Positions 33,126 through 42,105 of a DNA stretch of 64,000 bases are shown here, piece after piece (positions within the stretch are counted from its first letter, which is position 1; every line of letters begins with the position of its first letter). The notes beneath the pieces were generated by a model. It did no database searches and had not been told where the DNA came from. It saw only the letters and a list, made by a program, of their open reading frames with translations. The DNA comes from Cryptosporangium aurantiacum (lineage in GTDB: Bacteria > Actinomycetota > Actinomycetes > Mycobacteriales > Cryptosporangiaceae): NCBI RefSeq assembly GCF_900143005.1, contig NZ_FRCS01000022.1:37001-101000 (forward strand), written 5' to 3'. Made by a program: the position numbers and the translations under genes.

Positions 33126-34021
33126 CCCCTCCACAGTGGCCCGCCCAAGCCCCCCGGGTGGCGCCAGCCACGCCGGGCTGACCCGCGCGAGCCCGCCGCG
33201 GCGACCCGCGCGAGCCCGCCGCGGCGGTGACCCGTGCCAGCCGGGACGGCGGCCCGGCGCGTGCCGAGGCGATCGCCGCCAGCCCAAGGCCGCGGTGAAC
33301 CGCGGCGGTGAGCGGTGTTAACGCGAGGTGGACGCTTCGGGCCGCGCCCGCGCCCGCGGTCGGGGGCGCGTCGCCGCGCGCAGTGCGGGACGGGTGCGCG
33401 GCGCGGGTCCGGTCGGCCACTCGGAGTCTGATCCATAGCGGCGGCCTGGGTCCGCCAGGCGGAGCCTGATCCATGGCGCGGGCCTTCTGTGCGCGGCGCG
33501 GGTCTGTGGCGGCAGTCCGGTCCGTGATGGCGGTCCGGTCCGTGATGGCGGTCCGGTCCGTGATGGCGGTCCGGTCCGTGATGGCGGTCCGGTCCGTGAT
33601 GGCGGCCCGGTCCGTGATGGGCCGGTCGTCGCGGCGGCCATGGCTTGGTAGCTGCGGTCGGGGTGCAGCGGGATGCCGGGTCGTCGTGCCGGGCCGCCGT
33701 ACCAGGGCTGTGCGGAGTCCGGAGCACGTAGCGGGCAGGAGCCCTTCCCCGCGCGCATGGAGCGGGCAGCGATGCGGAAACGTTACTTGTGCCCGTAAAA
33801 CGGGCGGAAATAGGATGAAGCTCTGAAGTTCGGGTATGGCTCGTTTACGTGCTGATCAGGCAGTGGGGTGGCGCGAGGGGCGGAAAGGTCGATATCTGTA
33901 GCACATTGCTCGGTCGTCCCGTATTGCGGGCTTCGGCCGGTGCGTGACCGCTCCGACGGTCAACAGGTGTCGGTCATGGGTGTCGACCACGCTGCGGAGT
34001 CTCGGTGGGGGAGGGTCCACG
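33126..34021. other. Repeat-rich spacer without a confident gene
   Basis: About 900 bases. It contains a 23-base tandem duplication (33181-33203, 33204-33226), a 19-base imperfect direct repeat (33422-33440, 33460-33478) and the 18-base array at 33513-33620. A small perfect hairpin GCCCGT-aaa-ACGGGC lies at 33791-33805. Open frames exist on both strands, but they are arginine-rich or repeats and lack credible starts. GGGGAGGG at 34007-34014 is the ribosome binding site of the next gene. Confidence 0.6.
33513..33620. repeat. Tandem array, 18-base unit x 6
   Basis: Six adjoining copies of CGGTCCGGTCCGTGATGG; the first (CAGTCC...) and last (CGGCCC...) each differ by one base. There are no spacers, so it is a minisatellite and not CRISPR. 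The unit length is a multiple of three, leaving all frames open, but no gene is supported. Confidence 0.95.
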
Positions 34022-35236
34022 ATGGATCATGGTGTCTCCGGTCCGGTGACGACGAGGTCGGCCGGTGGCGGCCCGAGACCTCCGGTGGCGCCCAAGGCCC
34101 CGCCGACGCGGCCGGTCGCGAGCCGTCCGCCCACCGTGCGAACCGACCCGACGCGTCCGGGGCCGTCCCAGCGTCCGGCAACACCACCGCGCGGTGCCAC
34201 CGCCGCAGGACTGGCGGTACCCACCGCCGCAGGACCTGCGGTACCCACCGCCGCAGGACCTGCGGTACCCACCGCCGCAGGACTGGCGGTACCCACCGCC
34301 GAGACGTCCGGCATCGCCCCCGGTGACCCCGCGCCCGGTCAGGGCTTCGGCCCCGCGCCCGGCCAAGCTGCCGAGCGGACGCCCGGGCGGGAAGGGCCGA
34401 CGGCTGCCCCGGCCTCTCCGCGGACAGTCGCGCAGGCCTCGGGACGGATGGCCGGGCGCGTGTCCGGGCCCTGTGCGGTTCCGATTGCTGCCGGACGCCT
34501 CACGCCTGCCCCCTACGCCGCGCCGGGCGGTGGGCTGGCGGCGCGGCGGATCGGGTCGTGCACGCCGCCGCTCCCGGTGCCCCGGCGTCCCTGGACGTGG
34601 GGGCTCACTGCGGCCCGGACGCCCGGGGTGGTCGCCGACGGCTCCGGCGCCGCGGTTCCCGGTTCGGGCGTGACGTACACCGCGCTGCCCGGAGCCGTGG
34701 TGCGCTTGCCGGGCGTCCCGGTCTCCAGAAGGATCGGGGGAGCCGCCGGACGCTGGTTCGACTCGCTCCGGCGGTGGTGGCGCGGCACGGAACGGCGTGG
34801 GGGCAGACGGGTGGCAGAGACCGCGTTCTCGGTGACGATCGCCGCGCTCGCCATTCTGTTGACGCTCGCCACGGTGTCCGCGTTGTGGCCGGGCACGGCG
34901 GCGGTCGGCGGTGTCGCGACGCTATTCCTGACCCTCACCGGGGCGTTCGCCGGATATGCGTCCTGGCGATGGGTGCGGTGGGTCCGCGATCGGGCGGAGC
35001 GTCTGCACTGGTCGGTCATCGCGGCGGTGGGCGCGGCGACGACGGCGTCCGAATTGTACTGTGCGGCGGCGATCACGGTTTCCCACTCCGGATTTCTGGA
35101 GCGACTCACCGCGCTCGCCGGGTTCGGGTTCGCGGCCGCGCTGACCGTGGCGATCACCGGCGCGGCGAGCCTGGTCACGTACCACCGCTCGGTGACGGAC
35201 GCCCAGCTCGTCCGGTTCGCACACCGCTTCTCGTAG
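34022..35236 (+). CDS. Proline-rich multi-pass membrane protein, function unknown
   Basis: 404 residues in the frame that begins at ATG 34022, seven bases after GGGGAGGG. The first 250 residues are Pro/Ala/Gly/Arg-rich, low complexity. The C-terminus holds about four hydrophobic segments (TAFSVTIAALAILLTLATV, VGGVATLFLTLTGAFAGYAS, SVIAAVGAATTASEL, AALTVAITGAASLVTY) and a cytoplasmic-looking end AQLVRFAHRFS. I do not recognise a family. A 24-base repeat (34199-34294) reads AAGLAVPT here but PPPQDWRY in another frame that has better third-position GC, so a local frameshift pair is possible. Confidence 0.65.
   Translation: MDHGVSGPVTTRSAGGGPRPPVAPKAPPTRPVASRPPTVRTDPTRPGPSQRPATPPRGATAAGLAVPTAAGPAVPTAAGPAVPTAAGLAVPTAETSGIAPGDPAPGQGFGPAPGQAAERTPGREGPTAAPASPRTVAQASGRMAGRVSGPCAVPIAAGRLTPAPYAAPGGGLAARRIGSCTPPLPVPRRPWTWGLTAARTPGVVADGSGAAVPGSGVTYTALPGAVVRLPGVPVSRRIGGAAGRWFDSLRRWWRGTERRGGRRVAETAFSVTIAALAILLTLATVSALWPGTAAVGGVATLFLTLTGAFAGYASWRWVRWVRDRAERLHWSVIAAVGAATTASELYCAAAITVSHSGFLERLTALAGFGFAAALTVAITGAASLVTYHRSVTDAQLVRFAHRFS
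34199..34294. repeat. In-gene 24-base tandem repeat x 4
   Basis: Four copies of ACCGCCGCAGGACTGGCGGT plus ACCC; copies 1 and 4 have GGACTGG, copies 2 and 3 GGACCTG. A partial fifth copy follows. A 24-base unit keeps the frame, so copy number could change without disrupting the protein. Confidence 0.95.
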
Positions 35237-35312
35237 GTGCCGCAGGCTGGGGAATTATTGCTGTGCGCGCACGCGTGGCAACAGTGATAAGCCTGCGGAT
35301 AGCGTAACGACA

Positions 35313-35338
35313 TCGAGCCGGCCCGAGGGCCGGCTCGA
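35313..35338. terminator. Hairpin terminator between convergent genes
   Basis: TCGAGCCGGCC (35313-35323) pairs perfectly with GGCCGGCTCGA (35328-35338) around a four-base loop, about 75 bases after the membrane protein stop and 160 bases from the lsr2 stop. The remaining 35237-35501 spacer shows no gene. Confidence 0.8.
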
Positions 35339-35501
35339 CGTGAAATAGGCGCCGTGCACATTGCGCGCTGCACGGATTGGCGAATCAAATTGCTGTCGCC
35401 TCATTCTGCGCAGCCCCCCGCGCATCCCCATTCACGACGGATCGGACGTCAGGTCCGCATTCAGGCGACGACGTGCCGCCTTTGCCTGCGGCGACGTTCG
35501 G

Positions 35502-35852
35502 TTATGCCGCCGCGTGGTACTTCGCGACGATGTCCGCCGGGATGCGGCCACGTTCGCTGACTTGCAGACCGTTCCGCTTCGCCCAGTCGCGGATCGCCTG
35601 GTTCTGTGCGCGGTCGGCACTCGGTGACGGCTTTGTGCTCGTCGCCGCGCGCGCTGCCGCTTTCACGCCGCCGGCGCGTCCTGCTTTCCGCGCGGCCGAA
35701 ACATAGCGTTCCAGCGCCTCGCGGAACGCAGCAGCGTTGTCGGTGGAGAGATCGATTTCGTAGTGCGCACCGTCGAGACCGAACGAGACCGTCTCGTCAG
35801 CAGTGCTGCCGTCGACATCGTCGACGAGGAGAACCTGCACCTTGCGAGCCAT
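35502..35852 (-). CDS. lsr2: Nucleoid-associated protein Lsr2
   Basis: 116 residues, the family length. The N-terminal dimerisation domain reads [24 protein letters not shown] in the usual order, with [15 protein letters not shown]. The C-terminal DNA-binding domain has [20 protein letters not shown], where Arg-Gly-Arg (101-103) inserts into the minor groove of AT-rich DNA, and ends IVAKYHAAA. Lsr2 is the actinobacterial H-NS analogue and silences horizontally acquired and secondary-metabolite genes. GAGGTAG precedes the ATG. Actinomycetes often have several paralogues; whether this is the main copy is unknown. Confidence 0.97.
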   Translation of the reverse strand: MARKVQVLLVDDVDGSTADETVSFGLDGAHYEIDLSTDNAAAFREALERYVSAARKAGRAGGVKAAARAATSTKPSPSADRAQNQAIRDWAKRNGLQVSERGRIPADIVAKYHAAA

Positions 35853-36038
35853 TGCTACCTCATGGAATGAGAGGGGACTAAGCGCGGCTCCCAACAATAC
35901 TCTACGTATTGCGCAACGGTGAGACTGATCCTTCAACATGAGCGCAGCATGAGAGTTTCGCAATTCACCGAGTCCTTTATCGAGCCCACTCGGTGCCCGG
36001 GAAAGGCCCGGTGATAGCGTGTCGGGCGCTTTCGCCCC

Positions 36039-37250
36039 TCAGGAACGCTCGCGAGCCGCGGGCGACGCCAAGCCGGCGAGCGCCACCAGCGCGAGCACGA
36101 GCAGCAATGCCCGCAGCAGACCGACCGCGTCGCCGAGGAAACCGAGCACGGGCGGACCGACCAGGAACGCGAAGTACCCGATCGTCGCGACGACGCTCAC
36201 CCGGGCGGTCGCGGTGCGGCTGTCGTCGGCGGCGGCCGACATGCCGACCGGGAATCCGAGTGACGCACCGAGCCCCCACAGCACGACGCCGACGGTCGCC
36301 ACCGCCGCCGACGGCACGAAGATCACGATCAGCAGACCGGCGACCGCGAGCGCCGTCGTCGCTCGGAGCACCGGCACCCGGCCGAACCGGTCGAGGACGA
36401 ACACGCCACCGATGCGCCCGACCGTCATCGCGGTGACGAACACGCCGTAGATCACCGCGCCGGTCGAGTTGTCCACCGAATGCCCGTCGACCATGGCCAG
36501 CGCCAGCCAGTCGTTCGCCGACCCCTCCGCGAACGCCATGCCGAGCACGATCAACCCGATCAGCAGCGTTCCGCGGTCGGTCCACAGCCCGAGCCGGTCG
36601 CGCCAGCCCAAATGTGGCTCGTCCGACGATGCGGTGGCCGCGCCCAGAGCGTCCAGATGAAGGAACCGCACCGAGAGCACGACAGCAACCATCGACAGGA
36701 CCGCGACCGCGCCGAAGTGCGCGGCAGTCGAGAGATCGCCCCACTCGGCGAGCGCGCCGAGGCCGGCACCGGCGATCGTGCCGCCGCTGAACGCGGCGTG
36801 GAACAGCGGCATCACGGTGCGGCCGAGCGCACGCTCGGCGGCCGCGCCCTCGACGTTCATCGCGACGTCGCACATTCCCATGCCGCCGCCGAGCAGCGCC
36901 AGGCCGAGCACGACGAGGGCGCCGTGCCCGGCCGCGGACGCTCCGAGCCCGACGATCGCCAGGCCGGCCGCGCCGACGATCACCGAGCCGGCGATCGTGC
37001 GGCGGGATCCGGCCCAGGCCAGCAGGTGGCTGGCCGAGGTCAACCCGACGATGGACCCGGCCGCGATCGCGAAGACGATCCAGCCCATCTCGGCAGTGGT
37101 GGCACCCAGGGAGTCCCGGACGGCGGGCACCCGCGACATCCACGTGGCAAGCGCCACCCCGTTGATCGCGAAGACCGCGAAGACGGCGTTGCGCCAGGCT
37201 ACGACGGTCGCTCGGGGGAGTGCGGACACAGCCTGGGCATCAACAGACAT
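36039..37250 (-). CDS. MFS transporter, YbjJ-like
   Basis: 403 residues with twelve predicted helices and MFS loop motifs such as DRFGRVPVLRATTALAVAG (helix 8-9 loop). GMCDVAMNVEGAAAER and GSANDWLALAM are typical of YbjJ/fucose-permease-like members. It lies 94 bases downstream of the beta-glucosidase gene in the same direction, so it could be a late gene of the beta-glucoside operon, or separate. Substrate unknown. Confidence 0.9.
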   Translation of the reverse strand: MSVDAQAVSALPRATVVAWRNAVFAVFAINGVALATWMSRVPAVRDSLGATTAEMGWIVFAIAAGSIVGLTSASHLLAWAGSRRTIAGSVIVGAAGLAIVGLGASAAGHGALVVLGLALLGGGMGMCDVAMNVEGAAAERALGRTVMPLFHAAFSGGTIAGAGLGALAEWGDLSTAAHFGAVAVLSMVAVVLSVRFLHLDALGAATASSDEPHLGWRDRLGLWTDRGTLLIGLIVLGMAFAEGSANDWLALAMVDGHSVDNSTGAVIYGVFVTAMTVGRIGGVFVLDRFGRVPVLRATTALAVAGLLIVIFVPSAAVATVGVVLWGLGASLGFPVGMSAAADDSRTATARVSVVATIGYFAFLVGPPVLGFLGDAVGLLRALLLVLALVALAGLASPAARERS

Positions 37251-37344
37251 CGCGTTCCTTCGAGCAACCGGGTCAATCCGGGCAGGGGCACACTTGCGAG
37301 GACTCCGAACCGTATCCCGGACGAAGTCTCACGCTCGACAGGGT

Positions 37345-38694
37345 TTACCCGCGTGACGCCCGGAAGTCCCGCACGATTTCCGCGTAGCGCCGGCCGCTGG
37401 CTTTCATCGTGCGCTGCTGGGTGGCGTAGTCGACGTGGACGAGGCCGAAACGCTTGTCGTAGCCGTAGGCCCACTCGAGGTTGTCCAGCAGCGACCAGAC
37501 GAAGTACCCGGCCAGCGGCACCCCCTCGGCCACCGCCGCGTTGATCGCCTCCAGGTGCTGCTCGAGGTAGTCGACGCGCTCCTTGTCCTGGATGCTTCCG
37601 TCCGGCTCGACGACGTCCGGCCAGGCCGAACCCTGCTCGGTGACGTAGATCCGGCCCGGACCGTAGTCGCGGGTCACCCGGGTCAGCGTCCGCTCCAGCC
37701 CGGACGCGGAGACCTCCCAGCCCATCGCGGTCTGCCGCGCGCCGGGCACCTCGACCTGCCGGGCGAACGGCGCGGGCCCGGCCGGGTCGTCGGTGACCAC
37801 GGCCCGGAAGTAGTAGTTGACGCCGAGGAAATCGGTCGGCGTCGCGATCGTCTCCAGATCACCGGCGCGGACCGGTGGCTCGTAGCCGTAGACGTCGACC
37901 ATGTCCTGCGGGTAACCCCGGCCGTAGAGCGGATCGAGCCACCAGCGGTTCGTGTGCCCGTCGCTGCGGACCGCCGCGGCGGCGTCGGCCGGATCATCGG
38001 TCGCCGGGTCGGCCGGGCTGAGGTTCAGCACGACGCCGACGTTCGGCGCCGCCGACGCGTTCGCCCGGATCGCCTGGGTGGCCAGGCCGTGGCCGAGTAG
38101 GACGTGGTGGGACGCGTCCACGGCCAGCCGCAGATCCCGGATCCCCGGCGCCATCGTGCCGTCGAGGTGGCCGATCCACGCGACGCAGAGCGGCTCGTTC
38201 ACCGTGCACCAGTCGGTGACGCGGTCGCCGAGCGCGCCGGCGACCGCCGCGGCGTAGTCGGCCAGCGCCTCCGCGGTGTCGCGCACCGGCCAGCCGCCCT
38301 TGTCCTGCAGCACCTGGGGGAGGTCCCAGTGGTACATCGTGACGAACGGCCGGATCCCCGCGTCGAGCAATTCGTCGACCAGCCGGTCGTAGAACGCCAA
38401 CCCCTTCGGGTTCACCGCGCCGGTACCGGTCGGGATCACCCGCGGCCAGGCGACCGAGAACCGATACGCGTCGACGCCCAGCTCGCGCAGCAGCCCGATG
38501 TCCTCCGGCCAGCGGTGATAGTGGTCGCAGGCGACGTCGCCGGTGTCGCCGTTCGCGATCGCTCCGGGTACGCGGCCGAACGTGTCCCAGATCGAGGGGG
38601 AACGGCCGTCGGCGTCGACTGCTCCCTCGATCTGGAACGCCGCGGTCGCCGCGCCCCAGACGAAGTCCGACGACAAATGAGAAAGATGGTGCAA
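37345..38694 (-). CDS. GH1 beta-glucosidase
   Basis: 449-residue family 1 glycoside hydrolase, normal length. [15 protein letters not shown] at the N-terminus, acid/base Glu in TVNEPLC, nucleophile Glu in YVTEQGSA (family usually TENG) and [16 protein letters not shown] with the aglycone/glucose-binding Glu-Trp. No signal peptide, so it acts on imported beta-glucosides. TTG at 38694 is chosen because AGGAG ends five bases upstream; GTG at 38715, overlapping the permease stop, is the alternative. It is co-encoded with the ABC importer. Confidence 0.93.
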   Translation of the reverse strand: MHHLSHLSSDFVWGAATAAFQIEGAVDADGRSPSIWDTFGRVPGAIANGDTGDVACDHYHRWPEDIGLLRELGVDAYRFSVAWPRVIPTGTGAVNPKGLAFYDRLVDELLDAGIRPFVTMYHWDLPQVLQDKGGWPVRDTAEALADYAAAVAGALGDRVTDWCTVNEPLCVAWIGHLDGTMAPGIRDLRLAVDASHHVLLGHGLATQAIRANASAAPNVGVVLNLSPADPATDDPADAAAAVRSDGHTNRWWLDPLYGRGYPQDMVDVYGYEPPVRAGDLETIATPTDFLGVNYYFRAVVTDDPAGPAPFARQVEVPGARQTAMGWEVSASGLERTLTRVTRDYGPGRIYVTEQGSAWPDVVEPDGSIQDKERVDYLEQHLEAINAAVAEGVPLAGYFVWSLLDNLEWAYGYDKRFGLVHVDYATQQRTMKASGRRYAEIVRDFRASRG

Positions 38695-38711
38695 CTTTTC
38701 TCCTACAGGTG

Positions 38712-39551
38712 TCACTTGACCGCCCCGGCGGTGAGTCCCGCGACGAAGTACTTCTGCAGGAACAGGAACGCGGCCACCACCGGAATGCTCACGACGAGCG
38801 AGGCGGCCATGATCTGGTTCCAATAGACGTCGTACTGCGTCGAATAGCCGGACAGGCCGACGGCCACCGTCCGGGTGTTCTCGTCGGTCATCACCGACGC
38901 GAACAGCACCTCACCCCAGGCCGTCATGAACGCGTAGACGGCGACCGCGAGAATGCCCGGCACGGCGGTCGGCAGCAGCACGCGGAACAGGATCCGCATC
39001 GGCCCGGCACCGTCCACGGCCGCGGCCTCGTCGAGTTCTCGCGGGATCGCGTCGAAGTACCCGACGAGCATCCAGATCGAGAACGGCAGCGAGAACGTCA
39101 AATAGGTGATGACCAGGCCGGTGCGGCTGGCGTACAGCTCGATTCCGGTCGCCCTGCCGATGTTGACGTAGAGCAGGAACAGCGGCAGCAGGAACAGAAT
39201 CCCCGGGAACATCTGGGTGGAGAGCGCGCTCGCCAGGAAAAGCCCACGGCCGCGGAACCGCCAGCGGCTGGTGGCGTACGCGGCGAGAATCGCGATCGCT
39301 ACCGACAACAACGCCGCCAGCGTCGAGACGACGAGGCTGTTCACCAGATACCGGCCGAGCGGCACGGTCTCCCACATGTCGACGAACGCCTCGACCGACG
39401 GCCGGTTCGGGATCCAGGTGAACGAATCCCGGACGTCCTCGAGCGGTTTGATCGCGGTCGTCAGCATGACGTAGAGCGGAACGAGCACGAACAGGCTCAG
39501 CAGCGTCAGGATGACGTAGCGGGACCAGCGCTCGGCAGTGGTCTCACGCAT
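38712..39551 (-). CDS. Beta-glucoside ABC permease, MalG type
   Basis: 279 residues, six helices, with the EAA loop [20 protein letters not shown] and the family C-terminus [14 protein letters not shown]. It overlaps the MalF-type permease by 8 bases and is followed by the GH1 gene. It imports sugar with the partner permease and binding protein; the ATPase is not encoded here, so a shared MsmX-type ATPase such as that at 1650 might serve, an inference. Confidence 0.94.
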   Translation of the reverse strand: MRETTAERWSRYVILTLLSLFVLVPLYVMLTTAIKPLEDVRDSFTWIPNRPSVEAFVDMWETVPLGRYLVNSLVVSTLAALLSVAIAILAAYATSRWRFRGRGLFLASALSTQMFPGILFLLPLFLLYVNIGRATGIELYASRTGLVITYLTFSLPFSIWMLVGYFDAIPRELDEAAAVDGAGPMRILFRVLLPTAVPGILAVAVYAFMTAWGEVLFASVMTDENTRTVAVGLSGYSTQYDVYWNQIMAASLVVSIPVVAAFLFLQKYFVAGLTAGAVK

Positions 39552-40512
39552 CGGACCTCACCTTCCGGGTGAAGAACAGGTAGACGGCGGAGACGGCGGC
39601 CAGGAAGACCAGCAACGCCACCGACATCGCCGAGCCGATCCCGAAGTTCCACGTCACGAACGAGCTGTTGTAGATGTGGATCGAGATCAGGTCGGCCTGG
39701 TCCGGAGCACCCTTGCCGAACAGGACGTAGGGGGTGTTGAAGTCGTTGAACGTCCAGAGGAACAGGACCAGCAGCAGCACCTGGTTGACCGGGCGCAGCC
39801 TCGGCAGCGTCACCGCCCGCAGCCGGCGCCAGAAACCCGCGCCGTCCATGTAGGCCGCCTCGTAGAGGTCCTGCGGGATGCCCTGGAGGCCCGCCATCAG
39901 GCAGAGGAACGCGAACGGCCACTGCTTCCAGAGCGCGACCACCACCAGCGACCAGAAGCTGTTGCCGCCGATCAGCCAGAACGGACGCTCGTCGACCAGG
40001 CCCAGCTGGTCGACCAGGACGTGGTTGAGCGCGCCGGTGTCCCGCTGCAGCAGGAAGCCCCAGACGATCACCGCGGTGTAGACCGGCAGCGCGTACGGCG
40101 TCAGGAAGAGCGTTCGCAGTAGCGCGCGGCCGCGGAACGGGCGCTGCAGCACGACGGCGGCGGCGAGGCCGATCGCGTAACAGAGCGCGACGACCAGCAC
40201 CGTGTAGGCGATCGTCACCCAGAACGAGTGCAGCAGCTCCTTGCCGGTCGCGCTGTTGACGTCGAGCGTGACCCGGTAGTTGTCCAGGCCGACGAACGGT
40301 GCGCCGCCCCAGTCGCGGATGTGGAACTGGGTGAGTTCTTTGAGGCTCATCCAGATGCCGGTGAGCATCGGGATCACGTGGACCGCCAGCTCCAGCACGA
40401 TCGCCGGGACCAGCAGCAGGTAGGGCAGGGCCGGAGTCCGGCGGCGCTTGCGGCGCGGCGGGGTGCCGGGGTCCGGTGGCGCCTCGTCGGGCGCCGAGAC
40501 GGTCGCTGTCAT
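39544..40512 (-). CDS. Beta-glucoside ABC permease, MalF type
   Basis: 322 residues with six to seven helices after a basic N-terminal stretch (RRKRRRTPALPYLLLVP) and the EAA loop DLYEAAYMDGAGFWRRLRAV. ATG at 40512 (MTATVSAPDE) is chosen over an upstream one at 40551 because it shortens a nonfamily leader. It is 67 bases downstream of the binding-protein gene. Confidence 0.93.
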   Translation of the reverse strand: MTATVSAPDEAPPDPGTPPRRKRRRTPALPYLLLVPAIVLELAVHVIPMLTGIWMSLKELTQFHIRDWGGAPFVGLDNYRVTLDVNSATGKELLHSFWVTIAYTVLVVALCYAIGLAAAVVLQRPFRGRALLRTLFLTPYALPVYTAVIVWGFLLQRDTGALNHVLVDQLGLVDERPFWLIGGNSFWSLVVVALWKQWPFAFLCLMAGLQGIPQDLYEAAYMDGAGFWRRLRAVTLPRLRPVNQVLLLVLFLWTFNDFNTPYVLFGKGAPDQADLISIHIYNSSFVTWNFGIGSAMSVALLVFLAAVSAVYLFFTRKVRSDA

Positions 40513-40579
40513 AACAAAGGTGTCCTCTCGCGACGACGGCCCGGGGCGCACGACGCGCCCCGGGCCGTCGGCAGGCGCC

Positions 40580-41875
40580 TTACTTCACCTGCTCCTGGGC
40601 CTGCTTGAGCTTGTCCTGGATCTCGGCGACCGTCGGGCTCTTGCCCTCGGCGGCCTCGGCGAAGAGGTCCTTCATCAGCGTGCCGACGAGCGTCTCGAAC
40701 TGGCTCTCCTGAGGCACCTGCGGCAGCGGGGCCGCGGACGTGGCCAGCGCCTCCTGGATCGCCTTCTGCTCCGGCTGCGCGAACGCCGGGTCGCTGGACA
40801 CCGTGGTGACCGACGGCAGCGAGCCGTAGGTCTTGTTGAGCAGCGTCTGCTCCTCGTCGCTCGTCATGAACTTCACGAAGTCCAGCGCTCCCTGCTGGTT
40901 CTTCGAGTGCTTGAAGATCGCGATGTTGATGCCGGCGACCATGCTGTTGATCTTCTTGCCCCCGGCCGGCGGGCTGGCCAGGAACGGCACCGGTGCGACG
41001 CCCCAATCCTCCGGCTTCATGTTGCGTAGCGTGAGCTGCGACCCGACCGCCTGCCAGAGCAGCATCGCGGCCTTGCCGTTGGCAAAGTCGGCGACCGACT
41101 GGTTCTGTGCATACTCGGCGTTACCGGGGTTGGCGATCTTGTCCACCGCGATGAAGTCGATGTACCGCTTGATGGCCTGCGCGTTCTCCGGGGTGTCGAA
41201 CGTCGGCTTGCCGGACGCGTCGAACCACTCGCCGCCGTACTGCTGGGAGAACGTGAACGCGTGGTGCGAGTTCTCGGAGACGTGAGCACCCTCGATCGCC
41301 AGGCCCCACTTGCCGTCCTTGGTCAGCTTCTTGCCGTCGGCGACCAGCTGTTCCCAGGTCGTCGGCGGGTTCGCGATGCCGGCCTCGGCGAACATCTTCT
41401 TGTTGTAGTAGAGCGAGTAGGCGAGGGAGTAGATCGGCACCGCCGTCGGGGGCTTGCCCTCGGCACCGGCGGCCGCGAGCGCGGCCTTGACGAACCGGTC
41501 CTTGCCGCCGATCTTGTCCAGCGTCGCGTCGTCGAACGGGACGAACGCGTCGGTGGCCTGCAGGGACGCCGACCAGGTGTTCCCGATGTTGACGACGTCC
41601 GGGCCCTGGCCGCTGGTGGCGGCGGCGAGCAGGCGGTTGAGCAGGTCGGACCAGGGGACGACCTCGAGCTTGACCTTGATTCCGGTCTGCTTCTCGAACT
41701 TGTCGAGCTCCGGCTGGAGGATCTCGGCGTCCTTCTCCAGGCTGGTGCTCTGATTGCTGGCCCAGTAGGTGAGGGTCTTGGCGTCATTGTCAGCGCTGTC
41801 CGAGTCTCCGCAACTGGCCAGTGTGGACGCCAGCAACGCTCCGACGGCAACGGCGGCTAATCGTCGCTTGAACAC
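40580..41875 (-). CDS. Sugar ABC transporter substrate-binding lipoprotein
   Basis: 431 residues, family 1 extracellular binding protein. A lipoprotein signal (basic MFKRR, hydrophobic core, lipobox LASC with Cys22) precedes the mature domain, which shows LTYWASNQ, VVPWSDLLNRLLAAATSGQGPDV and LAYSLYYNKKMF. Together with the GH1 gene it suggests cello-oligosaccharide or beta-glucoside capture. GAAAGGA precedes the GTG start. Leu6 is encoded by TTA. Confidence 0.94.
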   Translation of the reverse strand: MFKRRLAAVAVGALLASTLASCGDSDSADNDAKTLTYWASNQSTSLEKDAEILQPELDKFEKQTGIKVKLEVVPWSDLLNRLLAAATSGQGPDVVNIGNTWSASLQATDAFVPFDDATLDKIGGKDRFVKAALAAAGAEGKPPTAVPIYSLAYSLYYNKKMFAEAGIANPPTTWEQLVADGKKLTKDGKWGLAIEGAHVSENSHHAFTFSQQYGGEWFDASGKPTFDTPENAQAIKRYIDFIAVDKIANPGNAEYAQNQSVADFANGKAAMLLWQAVGSQLTLRNMKPEDWGVAPVPFLASPPAGGKKINSMVAGINIAIFKHSKNQQGALDFVKFMTSDEEQTLLNKTYGSLPSVTTVSSDPAFAQPEQKAIQEALATSAAPLPQVPQESQFETLVGTLMKDLFAEAAEGKSPTVAEIQDKLKQAQEQVK

Positions 41876-41979
41876 AAGGTGTCCTTTCCAGGGACGCCGG
41901 CCGGCTCGGCGAGGGTTCCGGGGTCCGGTGCGAGCGGAACCCGGGCCGAGCGGCCCAGAGGTTTGGTGCAGCGGACTCT

Positions 41980-41999
41980 AAAGTGCTGTTCGGCACTTT
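41980..41999. promoter_or_regulatory. Candidate ROK operator in the divergent promoter
   Basis: Perfect inverted repeat AAAGTGC-tgttcg-GCACTTT between the binding-protein and ROK genes, in an AT-richer island (41970-42035). A related AAAGTG recurs near 42025. The position suits repression of the importer operon by the divergently encoded ROK protein. The rest of 41876-42105 shows no gene. Confidence 0.6.
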
Positions 42000-42105
42000 G
42001 TTCACTACTTAATTCAAGGCGTTATTAAAGTGTTGCCCAAGGGCGGTTGGGCTGCCTCGTACAGTGACGACGGCCGGGTGCGGCGGAGAAGCAGGGTGGG
42101 ACCAG

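Noticed and set aside
33513..33620. CRISPR-like repeats
   Set aside because: Units are contiguous with no spacers, are too short, and no cas genes are present.
33473..33826. Possible small protein with RSVMAV repeats
   Set aside because: It merely translates the 18-base array, has no ribosome binding site, and the flanks are Arg-rich with no family resemblance.
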